The position numbers and the translations under genes were made by a program. This document shows, piece after piece, positions 1 through 8,385 of a DNA stretch of 64,000 nucleotides; the stretch's first letter is position 1; each line of letters opens with the position of its first letter. A model generated the notes under the pieces. It ran no database searches. It saw only the letters and a list, made by a program, of their open reading frames with translations, and was not told the origin of the DNA. The DNA comes from Variovorax beijingensis (lineage in GTDB: Bacteria; Pseudomonadota; Gammaproteobacteria; Burkholderiales; Burkholderiaceae_C): assembly GCF_007828835.1 (NCBI RefSeq), contig NZ_VIVL01000018.1:20652-84651 (forward strand), written 5' to 3'.

Positions 1-1331
1 GGACAGGCACCTCGGCCTCGCCGCACCTGCTGCGCGCGGCCGGCTTCATGCTCTTCACCGAGCTGGAGCCGTCGATCCTTTGCCCGGTCTCCATGACCTA
101 CGCCGCCACGCCCGCATTGCGCGGCAATGCCGCCGTGTACGCCGACTGGGGCCCGAAGCTCGGCAGCCTCTGGTACGACCCCGCGCTCGCTTCGTTCAAG
201 GACAAGCCTGGCGTGACCATGGGCATGGGCATGACCGAGAAGCAGGGCGGCTCCGACGTGCGCGCCAACACCACGCGCGCCGTGCGCGAGGCTGGCGACG
301 CCTGGGGCGAGCGCTACGCGATCACCGGCCACAAGTGGTTCTTCTCGGCGCCGATGTGCGATGCCTTCCTGGTGTTGGCCCAGGCGCCGGCCGGCCTGAG
401 CTGCTTCTTCCTGCCGCGCGTGCTGCCCGACGGCACGCGCAACGCCATCCACATCCAGCGCCTGAAGGACAAGCTCGGCAACAAGGCCAACGCCAGTTCC
501 GAGGTCGAGTTCCACGGCGCCAGCGCATGGCTCGTGGGCGAAGAGGGTCGCGGCATTCCGCAGATCCTCGAGATGGGCACCATGACCCGGCTCGACTGCG
601 CGCTGGGCACCAGCGGCCTGATGCGGCAGGCGCTGAGCATCGCGCTCAACCACGCGAGCCAGCGCATGGCCTTCGGCAAACCGCTGATCGAGCAGCCGCT
701 CATGAAAAACGTGCTGGCTGACCTGGCCCTGGAGAGCGAAGCCTCGACCGCGCTGGCCATCCGCCTCGCGCGGGCCTTCGACCGGCAGGCCGACGAGCAC
801 GAGCGCCTGATGGCACGCCTGCTCACGCCGGTCGCCAAGTTCTGGATCTGCAAGCGCGGCAGCCACTTTGCGCAAGAGGCCATGGAATGCCTTGGCGGCA
901 ACGGCTATGTGGAAGAGGGCGGCGAAGGCATCATGGCGCGCATCTACCGCGAGATGCCGCTCAACTCGATCTGGGAAGGCGCAGGCAACATCATGGCGCT
1001 CGACCTGCTGCGGGGCCTGCGCAAGGGCGATGCGGTGGCCGCATTGGCCAAGGAGCTGGCGCCCGCGCGCGGCCAGCATGCGGCGCTCGACCGTCTGGCC
1101 GACGCGCTGCCGGCACGCATCGAGGCCATGGCTTCCGAGGCCGAGGCGCGACGCCTCGCGCAGGACGTGGCCCTGGCCGTGCAAGCGGCGTTACTCGCGC
1201 AGACCGCACCGCCGGCCATCGTGGGCGCCTTCTGCGCATCGCGGCTGGGCGGCGACTGGGGCAACGTGTTCGGCACGCTGGGTGCGGGCACCGATTTCGA
1301 TTCGATCATCGGGCGTGCGCAGCCGCGCTGA
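1..1331 (+). CDS. aidB: AidB-type acyl-CoA dehydrogenase (5' partial)
   Basis: FAD-dependent acyl-CoA dehydrogenase of the AidB / isovaleryl-CoA dehydrogenase branch. The frame is open from base 3, giving 442 visible residues. E. coli AidB has about 540, so roughly the first 100 lie outside the window. Visible marks are MTEKQGGSDV, GHKWFFSAP and the C-terminal YREMPLNSIWEGAGN, whose Glu in WEG aligns with the catalytic base of the acyl-CoA dehydrogenase family. E. coli AidB belongs to the Ada alkylation response and binds DNA; whether this copy does is not visible, because its promoter is missing. It is followed 35 bases later by a GST-like gene on the same strand, so it probably heads or continues an operon with the GST and SDR genes. 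Confidence 0.9.
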   Translation, partial: TGTSASPHLLRAAGFMLFTELEPSILCPVSMTYAATPALRGNAAVYADWGPKLGSLWYDPALASFKDKPGVTMGMGMTEKQGGSDVRANTTRAVREAGDAWGERYAITGHKWFFSAPMCDAFLVLAQAPAGLSCFFLPRVLPDGTRNAIHIQRLKDKLGNKANASSEVEFHGASAWLVGEEGRGIPQILEMGTMTRLDCALGTSGLMRQALSIALNHASQRMAFGKPLIEQPLMKNVLADLALESEASTALAIRLARAFDRQADEHERLMARLLTPVAKFWICKRGSHFAQEAMECLGGNGYVEEGGEGIMARIYREMPLNSIWEGAGNIMALDLLRGLRKGDAVAALAKELAPARGQHAALDRLADALPARIEAMASEAEARRLAQDVALAVQAALLAQTAPPAIVGAFCASRLGGDWGNVFGTLGAGTDFDSIIGRAQPR

Positions 1332-1366
1332 GCTCGGCAACACACTCATCCACGGGAAACCAGCAC

Positions 1367-2305
1367 ATGGCCGAACTCATCCTGCACCACTACAACACCT
1401 CGCCGTTCTCCGAGAAGGTGCGGCTCATCCTCGGCGCCAAGAAGCTGCCGTGGAAATCGGTGCTCATTCCGCCCATCATGCCCAAGCCCGACGTGGAGGT
1501 GCTCACGGGCGGCTACCGCAAGACGCCGTTCCTGCAGATCGGCGCCGACATCTACTGCGACAGCGCGCTGATCGCCGACGTGCTCGAGCACCTGCAGCCC
1601 GAAGCCACGCTCTACCCCGAGCCCGAAAAAGGCATGTCGCGCATCCTCGCGCAGTGGGCCGACACCACCCTGTTCTGGGCCGCCATGGCCTGGAGCATGC
1701 AGCCCCGGGGCGCGGCCGAGCTGTTCGCCAAGGCGCCGCCCGAGGCCGCCAAGGCCTTCGGCGAAGACCGCGCGAAGATGAGCACGGGCAACATGACGCG
1801 GCTGCGTCCGGCCGACGCCACCAGCGCCTACAAGTCGTACCTGCGCCGCCTGTCCGACATGCTCGACGACAAGCCCTACCTGCTGGGCGAGGTGCCGTGC
1901 ATCACCGACTTCTCGGTCTATCACCCGCTCTGGTACACGCGCCGCATCGACTCGGTGCGCGGCATCCTCGACCTCACCCCCGCGGTCATCGACTGGATGG
2001 AGCGCATGGCCGCGATCGGCCATGGCAGCATCGAAAAATCCAGCTCGGACGAAGCCATCGCCATCGCCAAGGCCGCCACGCCGCACACGCTGCTGACCGA
2101 CAGCACCTTCCAGGACGACCATGGCATTGCGCTGGGCAGTGCGGTCACCGTCCGGGCCGAGAGTTTCGGCCTGGAGGAAACGCCCGGCACGCTGGTGGCC
2201 GCCACGCGCACGCACTACACGCTGGAGCGCAGCCACGAGCGCGTCGGCACGGTGCACGTGCACTTCCCACGCATCGGCTACGTGCTGAAGCAAGCCGAAG
2301 CCTGA
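1367..2305 (+). CDS. Glutathione S-transferase family protein with C-terminal extension
   Basis: 312-residue protein with an N-terminal thioredoxin-like GST domain (HHYNTSPFSEKVRLIL, then the GGYRKTPFLQIG segment and the cis-Pro/CDSALIADVLE region, residues about 1-80) and an all-helical GST C-domain to about residue 230. Ordinary GSTs have about 200-220 residues. The last 80 or so residues are extra and include a strand-rich stretch (GTVHVHFPRIGYVL). GSTs conjugate or transfer glutathione in the cytoplasm; the substrate cannot be read here. The start is the ATG at 1367, where homology begins; the open frame extends far upstream only as a shadow of the preceding gene. Likely cotranscribed with the upstream AidB-like gene. 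Confidence 0.87.
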   Translation: MAELILHHYNTSPFSEKVRLILGAKKLPWKSVLIPPIMPKPDVEVLTGGYRKTPFLQIGADIYCDSALIADVLEHLQPEATLYPEPEKGMSRILAQWADTTLFWAAMAWSMQPRGAAELFAKAPPEAAKAFGEDRAKMSTGNMTRLRPADATSAYKSYLRRLSDMLDDKPYLLGEVPCITDFSVYHPLWYTRRIDSVRGILDLTPAVIDWMERMAAIGHGSIEKSSSDEAIAIAKAATPHTLLTDSTFQDDHGIALGSAVTVRAESFGLEETPGTLVAATRTHYTLERSHERVGTVHVHFPRIGYVLKQAEA

Positions 2306-2409
2306 AGTCCCCGAGCGGGCACCTTCGTGACTGCGCCGCGGCGTGTTCCGTATTTCAATAGCGGTTCCAACGTCAGTCAGAGACATTCAACGCAAGAAGG
2401 AACCGGCAA

Positions 2410-3315
2410 ATGATTCAGGACTTCAAGGGCAAGACGGCCGTACTCACCGGCGCGGGTTCGGGCTTCGGCCTCGAGTGCGCGCGCATCGGCGCCACGCGCG
2501 GCATGAATCTCGTGCTGGTCGACGTGCAGCAGGACGCGCTCGACAAGGCCCGCGCCGAGATGGAAGCCGCCGGCGCGCAGGTGCTGGCGCGCAAGGTCGA
2601 CGTGTCTGACGCTGCGCAGATGGAAGCCCTGGCCCTTGCGGTGAAGGAGCGCTTCGGCGCGCCGCACTTCGTGTTCAACAACGCAGGCGTGGGCGCGGGC
2701 GGCCTGGTGTGGGAGAACACCGTGGCCGACTGGGAGTGGGTACTGGGCGTGGACCTGTGGGGCGTGATCCACGGCGTACGCCTGTTCACGCCGATGATGC
2801 TCGAGGCCGCCGCGAAAGACCCGGCCTACCGCGGCCACATCACCAACACCGCGAGCATGGCCGGGCTGCTCACGCCGCCCAACATGGGCATCTACAACGC
2901 CGCCAAGGCCGCGGTCGTGAGCCTCACCGAGACGCTGTACCAGGACCTGACGCTGGTCACGGACCAGATCGGCGCGAGCCTCCTGTGCCCGTATTTCGTG
3001 CCCACGGGCATCACGAGCAGCGAGCGCAACCGGCCGAACGCGCCCAAGGAAACCGAGCTCACCAGGAGCCAGCTCATTGGCCAGGCCATGAGCAACAAGG
3101 CGGTGAGCAGCGGCAAGATCACGGCGGCCGAAGTGGCGGCAAAGGTGTTCGATGCGATCAGCGACAACCAGTTCTATGTGTTCAGCCACCCGAAGGCGCT
3201 GGGCAACGTGCGCAGCCGCATGGAGAACATCGTGGCGGTCAAGAACCCGGCCGATCCGTTCCTCGAGAGGCCGGAGATCGGGCAGAAGCTGCGCGAGCAA
3301 CTGCGCGGGGGATGA
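2410..3315 (+). CDS. SDR family NAD(P)-dependent oxidoreductase
   Basis: 301-residue classical short-chain dehydrogenase. The Rossmann nucleotide-binding motif TGAGSGFG lies near residues 14-21, NNAG near 92, the catalytic serine in the NTAS segment, and the catalytic YNAAK (Y-x3-K) near residues 162-166. The roughly 50-residue tail after the core is longer than in minimal SDRs. It would oxidise or reduce an alcohol/ketone using NAD(P); the substrate is unknown. It lies 104 bases downstream of the GST gene on the same strand, preceded by an AAGAAGGAA purine tract just before the ATG that can serve as Shine-Dalgarno. Its relatives often occur beside acyl-CoA dehydrogenases, consistent with lipid or acyl-CoA metabolism. 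Confidence 0.92.
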   Translation: MIQDFKGKTAVLTGAGSGFGLECARIGATRGMNLVLVDVQQDALDKARAEMEAAGAQVLARKVDVSDAAQMEALALAVKERFGAPHFVFNNAGVGAGGLVWENTVADWEWVLGVDLWGVIHGVRLFTPMMLEAAAKDPAYRGHITNTASMAGLLTPPNMGIYNAAKAAVVSLTETLYQDLTLVTDQIGASLLCPYFVPTGITSSERNRPNAPKETELTRSQLIGQAMSNKAVSSGKITAAEVAAKVFDAISDNQFYVFSHPKALGNVRSRMENIVAVKNPADPFLERPEIGQKLREQLRGG

Positions 3316-3348
3316 AAGGCTGGCGCCGGGGACGCGCGCGGATTGGTT

Positions 3349-4275
3349 TCAGGCCTTCGAAGCCTGCGACGCGATCCACTCCCACACGGCTCGCACGGCC
3401 GGCTCGCCTTCATGCCCGGCGGCCACCGCGAGAAAGTAGCTGCTCGTGTCGAGCGCCGGGCCGAAGGGCTGCACCAGCGCGCCGCTGCGCAGTTCCTCGG
3501 CCGCGAGTGTGAGGCTCAGGAGCGCGACGCCGTGGCCCGCGAGCGCGGCCAGGATGGCGTGGGTCTCGTCCGAGAACGACAGGCCCGCGGCCTTCATTGA
3601 GCGGCCCCGCGGCGGCGCGAGGCCGGCCTCCTTGAACCAGCGCGGCCACAGCGCGGGCGCTGCGGCGCCGGGCTGCCAGTCGCAATGGATCAGCTGGTGC
3701 TTCGGCAGGTCGGCCGCGCGCTTCAGGCCCAGCATCGGGCTGCACAGCGGCGCGTAGCGCTCGGGCATCAGCTCGCGCGACACCAGGCCCGGCCAGTTGC
3801 CGCTGCCTGATCGAACGGCAATGTCGGCGCCGCCGCGCGCCAGGTCGACCAGCGTGTCGCTCGCATGCAGCCGCAGTTCGATGCCGGGACAGGCCTTGCG
3901 GAAGGCCGCCATGCGCGGCAGCACCCAGCGTGCTGCGAAGGCGGTGTTGGTGGTGAGCGTGACGGCCTGCGAGACCGAGGGCTGGCGCAGCCTTTCGACG
4001 CCGGCCTCCAGTGCGTCGAAGCCCGCGCGCAGGTCGTCGAACAGCCGCTCGCCCGCGGGCGTCAGCGCGAGCTGCCGCGTGAGCCGGCGGAACAGTGAAC
4101 GGCCCAGCGTGTCTTCGAGCGCGCGCACCTGGTGGCTGATGGCCGAAGGCGTGACCGAAAGCTCCAGCGCCGCGCGCTGGAAGCTCAGGTGCGCGGCCGC
4201 CGCCTCGAAGGCCCGCAGCGAGAGCAGGGGAGGGAGGTGCCGGGGGCGCCGGATGGATGAGCCAATCTCGTTCAT
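3349..4275 (-). CDS. LysR family transcriptional regulator (GcvA-like)
   Basis: 308 residues from the ATG at 4275 (MNEIGSS). The open frame continues 36 codons further upstream, but that would run into the divergent azoreductase start, so I prefer the internal ATG. The winged HTH is at about residues 15-75 (LSFQRAALELSVTPSAISHQ) and is followed by a periplasmic-binding-protein-like effector domain with the typical DIAVRSGSGNWPGL segment. Layout and HTH sequence resemble GcvA-type regulators. Divergent from the flavoprotein at 4376, with a 100-base shared promoter region containing a 9-base inverted repeat, so it most likely controls that gene. Confidence 0.93.
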   Translation of the reverse strand: MNEIGSSIRRPRHLPPLLSLRAFEAAAAHLSFQRAALELSVTPSAISHQVRALEDTLGRSLFRRLTRQLALTPAGERLFDDLRAGFDALEAGVERLRQPSVSQAVTLTTNTAFAARWVLPRMAAFRKACPGIELRLHASDTLVDLARGGADIAVRSGSGNWPGLVSRELMPERYAPLCSPMLGLKRAADLPKHQLIHCDWQPGAAAPALWPRWFKEAGLAPPRGRSMKAAGLSFSDETHAILAALAGHGVALLSLTLAAEELRSGALVQPFGPALDTSSYFLAVAAGHEGEPAVRAVWEWIASQASKA

Positions 4276-4302
4276 CGATGGAGAAATGATCGTTTGTCGA
4301 AG

Positions 4303-4356
4303 GTCTTGCACATCTCTAGATTCAGGACCTGTGCCGCCATTGTGGCAGTGCAAGAC
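4303..4356. promoter_or_regulatory. Divergent promoter region with 9-bp inverted repeat (candidate LysR site)
   Basis: GTCTTGCAC at 4303-4311 and its exact reverse complement GTGCAAGAC at 4348-4356 flank the middle of the 100-base gap between the LysR gene and the azoreductase gene. The arms are 36 bases apart, too far for one compact site but compatible with two half-sites of a LysR tetramer. Position and symmetry are seen; regulator binding is inferred. Confidence 0.5.
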
Positions 4357-4375
4357 AGAACAGAGAAATTCATCC

Positions 4376-5095
4376 ATGAACACAATGAACCTTCTTCACA
4401 TCGACGCCAGTGCCCGTCCGGGCCGCTCCGGCATCGATCCCCATGGCTCGCACACGCGCCGGCTGTCGGCGCGCTTCGTCGAGCGCTGGCGCGAGGCGCG
4501 GCCGGTGGACCGCGTCGATTACCTCGACGTGGGCCGGCATCCGCCCGCGCATGTCGATGCCCGCTGGATCCACGCGGCCTTCACCGCGCCCGCCGATCGC
4601 CAACCCTGGATGGCCGACGTGCTGGCCGAGAGCGACCGCCTGGTCGACCAGCTCGTGGCCGCCGACCTGATCGTGGTGGGCCTGCCGATGTACAACTTCA
4701 GCGTGCCTGCGCAGTTCAAGGCCTGGATCGACAACATCGTGCGCGTGGGCCGCACCTTCGGCTTCGATCGCTCGCGCGGTGCGGTGCCGTACTGGCCGAT
4801 GCTCGCCGATGCGGGCAAGCGCATGGTGCTGCTCGGCGCGCGCGGCGACCACGGCTACGACCCGGGCGGCCGCATCGCGCACCTGAACCATGCCGAGCGC
4901 ACGGTGCGCTCGGTGTTCGGCTACATCGGCATCACCGAGGTGTTCGAGGCGGCGGTGGAGTGCGACGAGTTCGGCGGCGAGCAACTGGCCGAGTCGCTGC
5001 GGCAGGCGGAGCAGAAGGTCGACGGCCTGGTCGACCAGCTCGCGGCGGAGCCGCGGTCAGCTCACACCGCCACCGGGCTGCGCTCCGCGAACTGA
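4376..5095 (+). CDS. FMN-dependent NADH-azoreductase-type NAD(P)H oxidoreductase
   Basis: 239-residue flavodoxin-fold protein of the AzoR/NQO family, which uses FMN and NAD(P)H to reduce quinones and azo compounds in the cytoplasm. Seen: N-terminal phosphate-binding strand-loop LLHIDASARPGRSGIDPHGS, the FMN contact segment VGLPMYNFSVPAQFKAWID near residue 100, and the VGRTFGF motif following it. The substrate in vivo is likely an electrophilic quinone, but this is family knowledge. ATG at 4376 is the first start after the divergent promoter; a second in-frame ATG lies at 4385. The 3' end overlaps the convergent aldo-keto reductase by 34 bases. Probably under control of the divergent LysR. Confidence 0.9.
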   Translation: MNTMNLLHIDASARPGRSGIDPHGSHTRRLSARFVERWREARPVDRVDYLDVGRHPPAHVDARWIHAAFTAPADRQPWMADVLAESDRLVDQLVAADLIVVGLPMYNFSVPAQFKAWIDNIVRVGRTFGFDRSRGAVPYWPMLADAGKRMVLLGARGDHGYDPGGRIAHLNHAERTVRSVFGYIGITEVFEAAVECDEFGGEQLAESLRQAEQKVDGLVDQLAAEPRSAHTATGLRSAN

Positions 5096-6093
5096 CCATT
5101 CCAGTACGGGTAGTAAGGGTAGGGCGGCGTCACCGCGCTGGCCGCGTCGAGCCGCTGGATCTGGTCTGCGCTGAGCTGCCAGCCGAGCGCGCCGAGGTTC
5201 TGCCTGAGCTGCTCTTCGTTGCGCGCACCGATGAGCACGCTCGACACGGTGGGCCGCTGCAGCAGCCAGTTGAGCGCGATCTGCGGCAAGGTCTTGCCGG
5301 TTTCCTCGGCCACCTGGTCCATCGCATCGACCACGCGGTAGAGGCGCTCGTCGTCCACGGGCGGCGCGAAGCCGGCGGTTTCATGCAAGCGGCTTCCGGC
5401 GGGTAGCGGCTGGCCGCGCCGCAGCTTGCCGGTCAGCCGGCCCCAGCCGAGCGGGCTCCAGACGATGGCGCCCAGGCCCTGGTCCAGGCCCAGCGGCATC
5501 AGTTCGAATTCGTAGTCGCGGCCGATCAGCGAGTAGTAGGTCTGGTTGGCCACGAAGCGCTGCAGCCCGAGCCGGTCGGAGGCCGAGAGCGATTTCATCA
5601 GCTGCCAGCCCGAGAAGTTCGAGGCACCGATCAGCCGCACCTTGCCCGCGCGCACCAGGTCGTCGAGCGTGTCGAGCACCATCTCGACCGGCGTCATCGC
5701 GTCGAAGGCGTGCAGCTGGAGGATGTCGATGTAGTCGGTGTCCAGGCGCTTGAGTGCGGCATCGGTCGCGGCGATCAGGTGGTGGCGCGAGGCGCCGACA
5801 TCGTTCGGCCCGTCGCCGGCGCGCAGCGCGAGCTTGGTCGAGATGATGGCCTTGTCGCGCCGGCCCTTGAGCGCGGCGCCGAGGATCGATTCCGAAGCGC
5901 CGTTCGAGTACACGTCGGCCGTGTCGAACAGCGTCACGCCGGCATCCAGCGCCAGGTCGACGATGCTGCGCGCGCCCTCCACGTCGGTGTTGCCCCAGGC
6001 GCTGAAGAGCGGACCCTGCCCGCCGAAGGTGCCGGCGCCGAAGCCGAGTGCGGGGACCTTGAAGCCGGAGCGGCCGAGAAAGCGTTGTTCCAT
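5062..6093 (-). CDS. Aldo/keto reductase
   Basis: 343-residue NADPH-dependent aldo-keto reductase with a TIM-barrel fold. The catalytic tetrad is visible as Asp and Tyr in DTADVYSNG, Lys in IISTKLAL and His in ILQLHAFD. The C-terminal NADPH-binding segment is at SSVLIGARNEEQLRQNL. ATG at 6093 (MEQRFLGRSGFKVPALGFG) is chosen because the barrel's first strand begins there; the frame extends 15 codons upstream without homology. It follows the MFS gene at 6135-7328 on the same strand by 41 bases, so the two are likely one transcript. Its last 11 codons lie opposite the last codons of the azoreductase. Confidence 0.93.
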   Translation of the reverse strand: MEQRFLGRSGFKVPALGFGAGTFGGQGPLFSAWGNTDVEGARSIVDLALDAGVTLFDTADVYSNGASESILGAALKGRRDKAIISTKLALRAGDGPNDVGASRHHLIAATDAALKRLDTDYIDILQLHAFDAMTPVEMVLDTLDDLVRAGKVRLIGASNFSGWQLMKSLSASDRLGLQRFVANQTYYSLIGRDYEFELMPLGLDQGLGAIVWSPLGWGRLTGKLRRGQPLPAGSRLHETAGFAPPVDDERLYRVVDAMDQVAEETGKTLPQIALNWLLQRPTVSSVLIGARNEEQLRQNLGALGWQLSADQIQRLDAASAVTPPYPYYPYWNGQFAERSPVAV

Positions 6094-6134
6094 GATGTCG
6101 CGTCTTTGTGATCGTTGAAAAAAAGAGGGGGAGT

Positions 6135-7328
6135 TCAAGCCCGGGCCGACGCGCGATCGGCCGTAGAGGCATTGCCGCGTTCGCGCCGGTCGAGCGAACG
6201 GCTCCAGAGCGCGATCGCCAGCCCCGCGAGCGTGAGCAGCGCCGCCACCCAGCCGAGCGCGCGCAGGCCCGGACCATGGTCGATGACCACGCCGCCCACC
6301 CAGGCGCCGAGCGCATTGCCCAGGTTGAAGGCCGCGATGTTGAGGCTCGACGCCAGGTTCTGGCCCGCGCCCGAGGCCTTTTCGAGCACGCGCAGCTGCA
6401 TCGGCGCCACGGTGGCGAACGAAGCGATGCCGAGCAGGCCGACGAACACCACGGCCGCGAACGGCGTCCCGATGCTGAACTGCATCGCGCCCAGCACCGC
6501 GGCCAGCGCCACCAGCGTGCCGAGCACGGCCGGCATGGTCGACCTGTCGGCCAGCCTGCCGCCGAGGATGTTGCCCACGGCCAGGCCGCCGCCGAACACC
6601 AGCAGGATCGGCGACACCGCCGATTCGGACAGGCCCGCGACCTGCGTCAGCAAGGGCTGGATGTAGGTGAACACCACGAACACGCCCGCGTAGCCGAGCA
6701 CCGTCATCGCCAGGCCGAGCAGCACCTGCGGCCGCGCGAGCACCGCGAGTTCCTCGCGCAGCGGCGCCGGCCTGGCTTCGCCCTTGACGCGGGGCACGAA
6801 CACGGCAAGCACCGTGAAGGCCAGCACGCCGATCAGCGTCACCGCCCAGAAGGTGGCGCGCCAGCCGTAGTGCAGCCCGAGCCAGGCGCCGGCGGGTACG
6901 CCCAGCAGTGTGGCGGCCGTGAGGCCGGTGAACATGATGGCGATGGCCGAGGCGCGCCGTTCCGGCGCCACCAGCCCGGTGGCCACCACCGAGCCGACGC
7001 CGAAGAAGGTGCCGTGCGCGAGCGAGGTGATCACGCGCGCGGCCATCAGCAGCTCGTAGCTGGGCGCGAGCGCGCAGGCCAGGTTGCCGAGCGTGAAGAT
7101 CGCCATCAGCGCGAGCAGCACGGTCTTGCGCGGCAGCTTGCGGGTGGCGATGGTCAGGATCGGCGCACCCACGGCCACCCCGAGCGCATAGCCCGAGATC
7201 AGCAGGCCGGCGGCCGTGATGGAGACGTGCAGATCCGACGAGACCTGCAGCAGCAGGCCCATGATGACGAATTCGGTGGTGCCTATTCCGAAGGCACCGG
7301 CGGTAAGGGCGAGTAGAGCGATTGGCAT
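6135..7328 (-). CDS. MFS transporter, DHA1 family (AraJ/YdhP-like)
   Basis: 397-residue 12-helix major facilitator of the DHA1 drug:H+ antiporter group. The start GAFGIGTTEFVIMGLL, with Glu in a helix-1 TTEF motif, is characteristic of the AraJ/YdhP/NepI branch; the loop 2-3 signature follows GAPILTIATRKLPRKTVLL, and helix 5 carries the GVPAGAWLG antiporter motif. It should export a small molecule across the inner membrane by proton antiport. Divergent from the LysR gene at 7423, and upstream of the aldo-keto reductase on the same strand, suggesting a LysR-controlled detoxification pair (enzyme plus pump). Confidence 0.92.
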   Translation of the reverse strand: MPIALLALTAGAFGIGTTEFVIMGLLLQVSSDLHVSITAAGLLISGYALGVAVGAPILTIATRKLPRKTVLLALMAIFTLGNLACALAPSYELLMAARVITSLAHGTFFGVGSVVATGLVAPERRASAIAIMFTGLTAATLLGVPAGAWLGLHYGWRATFWAVTLIGVLAFTVLAVFVPRVKGEARPAPLREELAVLARPQVLLGLAMTVLGYAGVFVVFTYIQPLLTQVAGLSESAVSPILLVFGGGLAVGNILGGRLADRSTMPAVLGTLVALAAVLGAMQFSIGTPFAAVVFVGLLGIASFATVAPMQLRVLEKASGAGQNLASSLNIAAFNLGNALGAWVGGVVIDHGPGLRALGWVAALLTLAGLAIALWSRSLDRRERGNASTADRASARA

Positions 7329-7389
7329 GATGCCCTGTACTGTGCGGGCATCCGGCCTCGATGACTAGAATGCCGCTGCTACACGCACT

Positions 7390-7406
7390 TGTGAATTGAA
7401 GTCACA
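7390..7406. promoter_or_regulatory. TGTGA-N7-TCACA inverted repeat in LysR/MFS divergent promoter
   Basis: Perfect 5-base arms (7390-7394 and 7402-7406) with a 7-base spacer, in the 94-base gap between the divergent MFS and LysR starts. The spacing matches the T-N11-A type of LysR box, so it is a plausible autoregulatory and target site of the adjacent LysR protein. The sequence symmetry is seen; the binding is inferred. Confidence 0.45.
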
Positions 7407-7422
7407 GACAAGGACACCCGCC

Positions 7423-8385
7423 ATGCCGCGCATCGACGTCAACCGCTCCGGCGAAATGGAAGCCTTCGTGCAGGTGGTCGAAGCCGGCGGCTTTTCCGCG
7501 GCGGCGCGGCTGCTCGACATGACGCCTTCGGCGGTGAGCAAGCTGGTCGCACGGCTCGAATTGCGGCTGGGCATCCAGCTGGTGTACCGCTCCACGCGCA
7601 AGCTGCAGCTCACGCCCGAAGGCCTGCATTTCTACGAGCGCAGCACGCGCGTGCTGGCCGACATGGACGAGGCCGAGCGTTGCGCCGCCGCCGGCGCCGC
7701 GCCGCGCGGGCGCGTGAGCATCAACGCGAGCGTGTCCTTCGGGCACCACAAGCTGGTTCCGCTGGTGCCGCGCCTGCTCGAGCTGCATCCGCAGATCACG
7801 CTGGACATCGCGCTGACCGACCGCATCGTCGACCTGATGGACGAACGCGCCGACATCGCGATCCGCTGGGGCCAGCTGCCGCCGTCCGACCTGGTGGCGC
7901 GGCGGCTGGGCGAAACCAGCCAGTCCATCGTGGCCTCGCCGGGCTACCTTGCGAAGTACGGCACGCCGCACACGCCGCAGGAACTGGAGGCGCACAACCG
8001 GCTGGGCTGGAGCTACCGGCGCAATACGCCCGACTGGCCCTTGCGCGTGGATGGGCGAACGGTCTCGCTGCCCGTGGCCGGGCCGGTGCGCGCGGGCGAC
8101 GGCGAAACCCTGCGCCAGCTGGCCCTTGCCGGCGCGGGGGTGGCGCGGCTGTCGCTGTACCACATCCAGCACGACATCGATGCGGGCCGCCTGGTGCCGC
8201 TGCTCGAAGAATTCAATCCGGGCGAGGTGGAGCCGATCCACGCGGTGTACATCGGCAAGGCCGGCACCTTGCCGGCGCGCGTGCGCGCGGTGCTCGACTT
8301 CCTGGTGGCGTACTCGGGTGTCGGAGGAGGGCGCTACACGCTCAAGCGCAGCGCGCCGATGCCCGCGAATTCCACCGCCACCTGA
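7423..8385 (+). CDS. LysR family transcriptional regulator
   Basis: 320 residues from ATG 7423, which has an AAGGA Shine-Dalgarno eight bases upstream; an upstream in-frame TTG at 7396 is less likely. N-terminal HTH with GGFSAAARLLDMTPSAVSKL (about residues 20-40), then the effector domain with DERADIAIRWGQLPPSDLVARR. The HTH style is that of the large CrgA/DsdC-like set that regulates transporters and oxidoreductases. Divergent from the MFS exporter and presumably controlling it and the aldo-keto reductase. Its final 17 codons overlap the 3' end of the convergent hydratase gene by 52 bases. Confidence 0.93.
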   Translation: MPRIDVNRSGEMEAFVQVVEAGGFSAAARLLDMTPSAVSKLVARLELRLGIQLVYRSTRKLQLTPEGLHFYERSTRVLADMDEAERCAAAGAAPRGRVSINASVSFGHHKLVPLVPRLLELHPQITLDIALTDRIVDLMDERADIAIRWGQLPPSDLVARRLGETSQSIVASPGYLAKYGTPHTPQELEAHNRLGWSYRRNTPDWPLRVDGRTVSLPVAGPVRAGDGETLRQLALAGAGVARLSLYHIQHDIDAGRLVPLLEEFNPGEVEPIHAVYIGKAGTLPARVRAVLDFLVAYSGVGGGRYTLKRSAPMPANSTAT

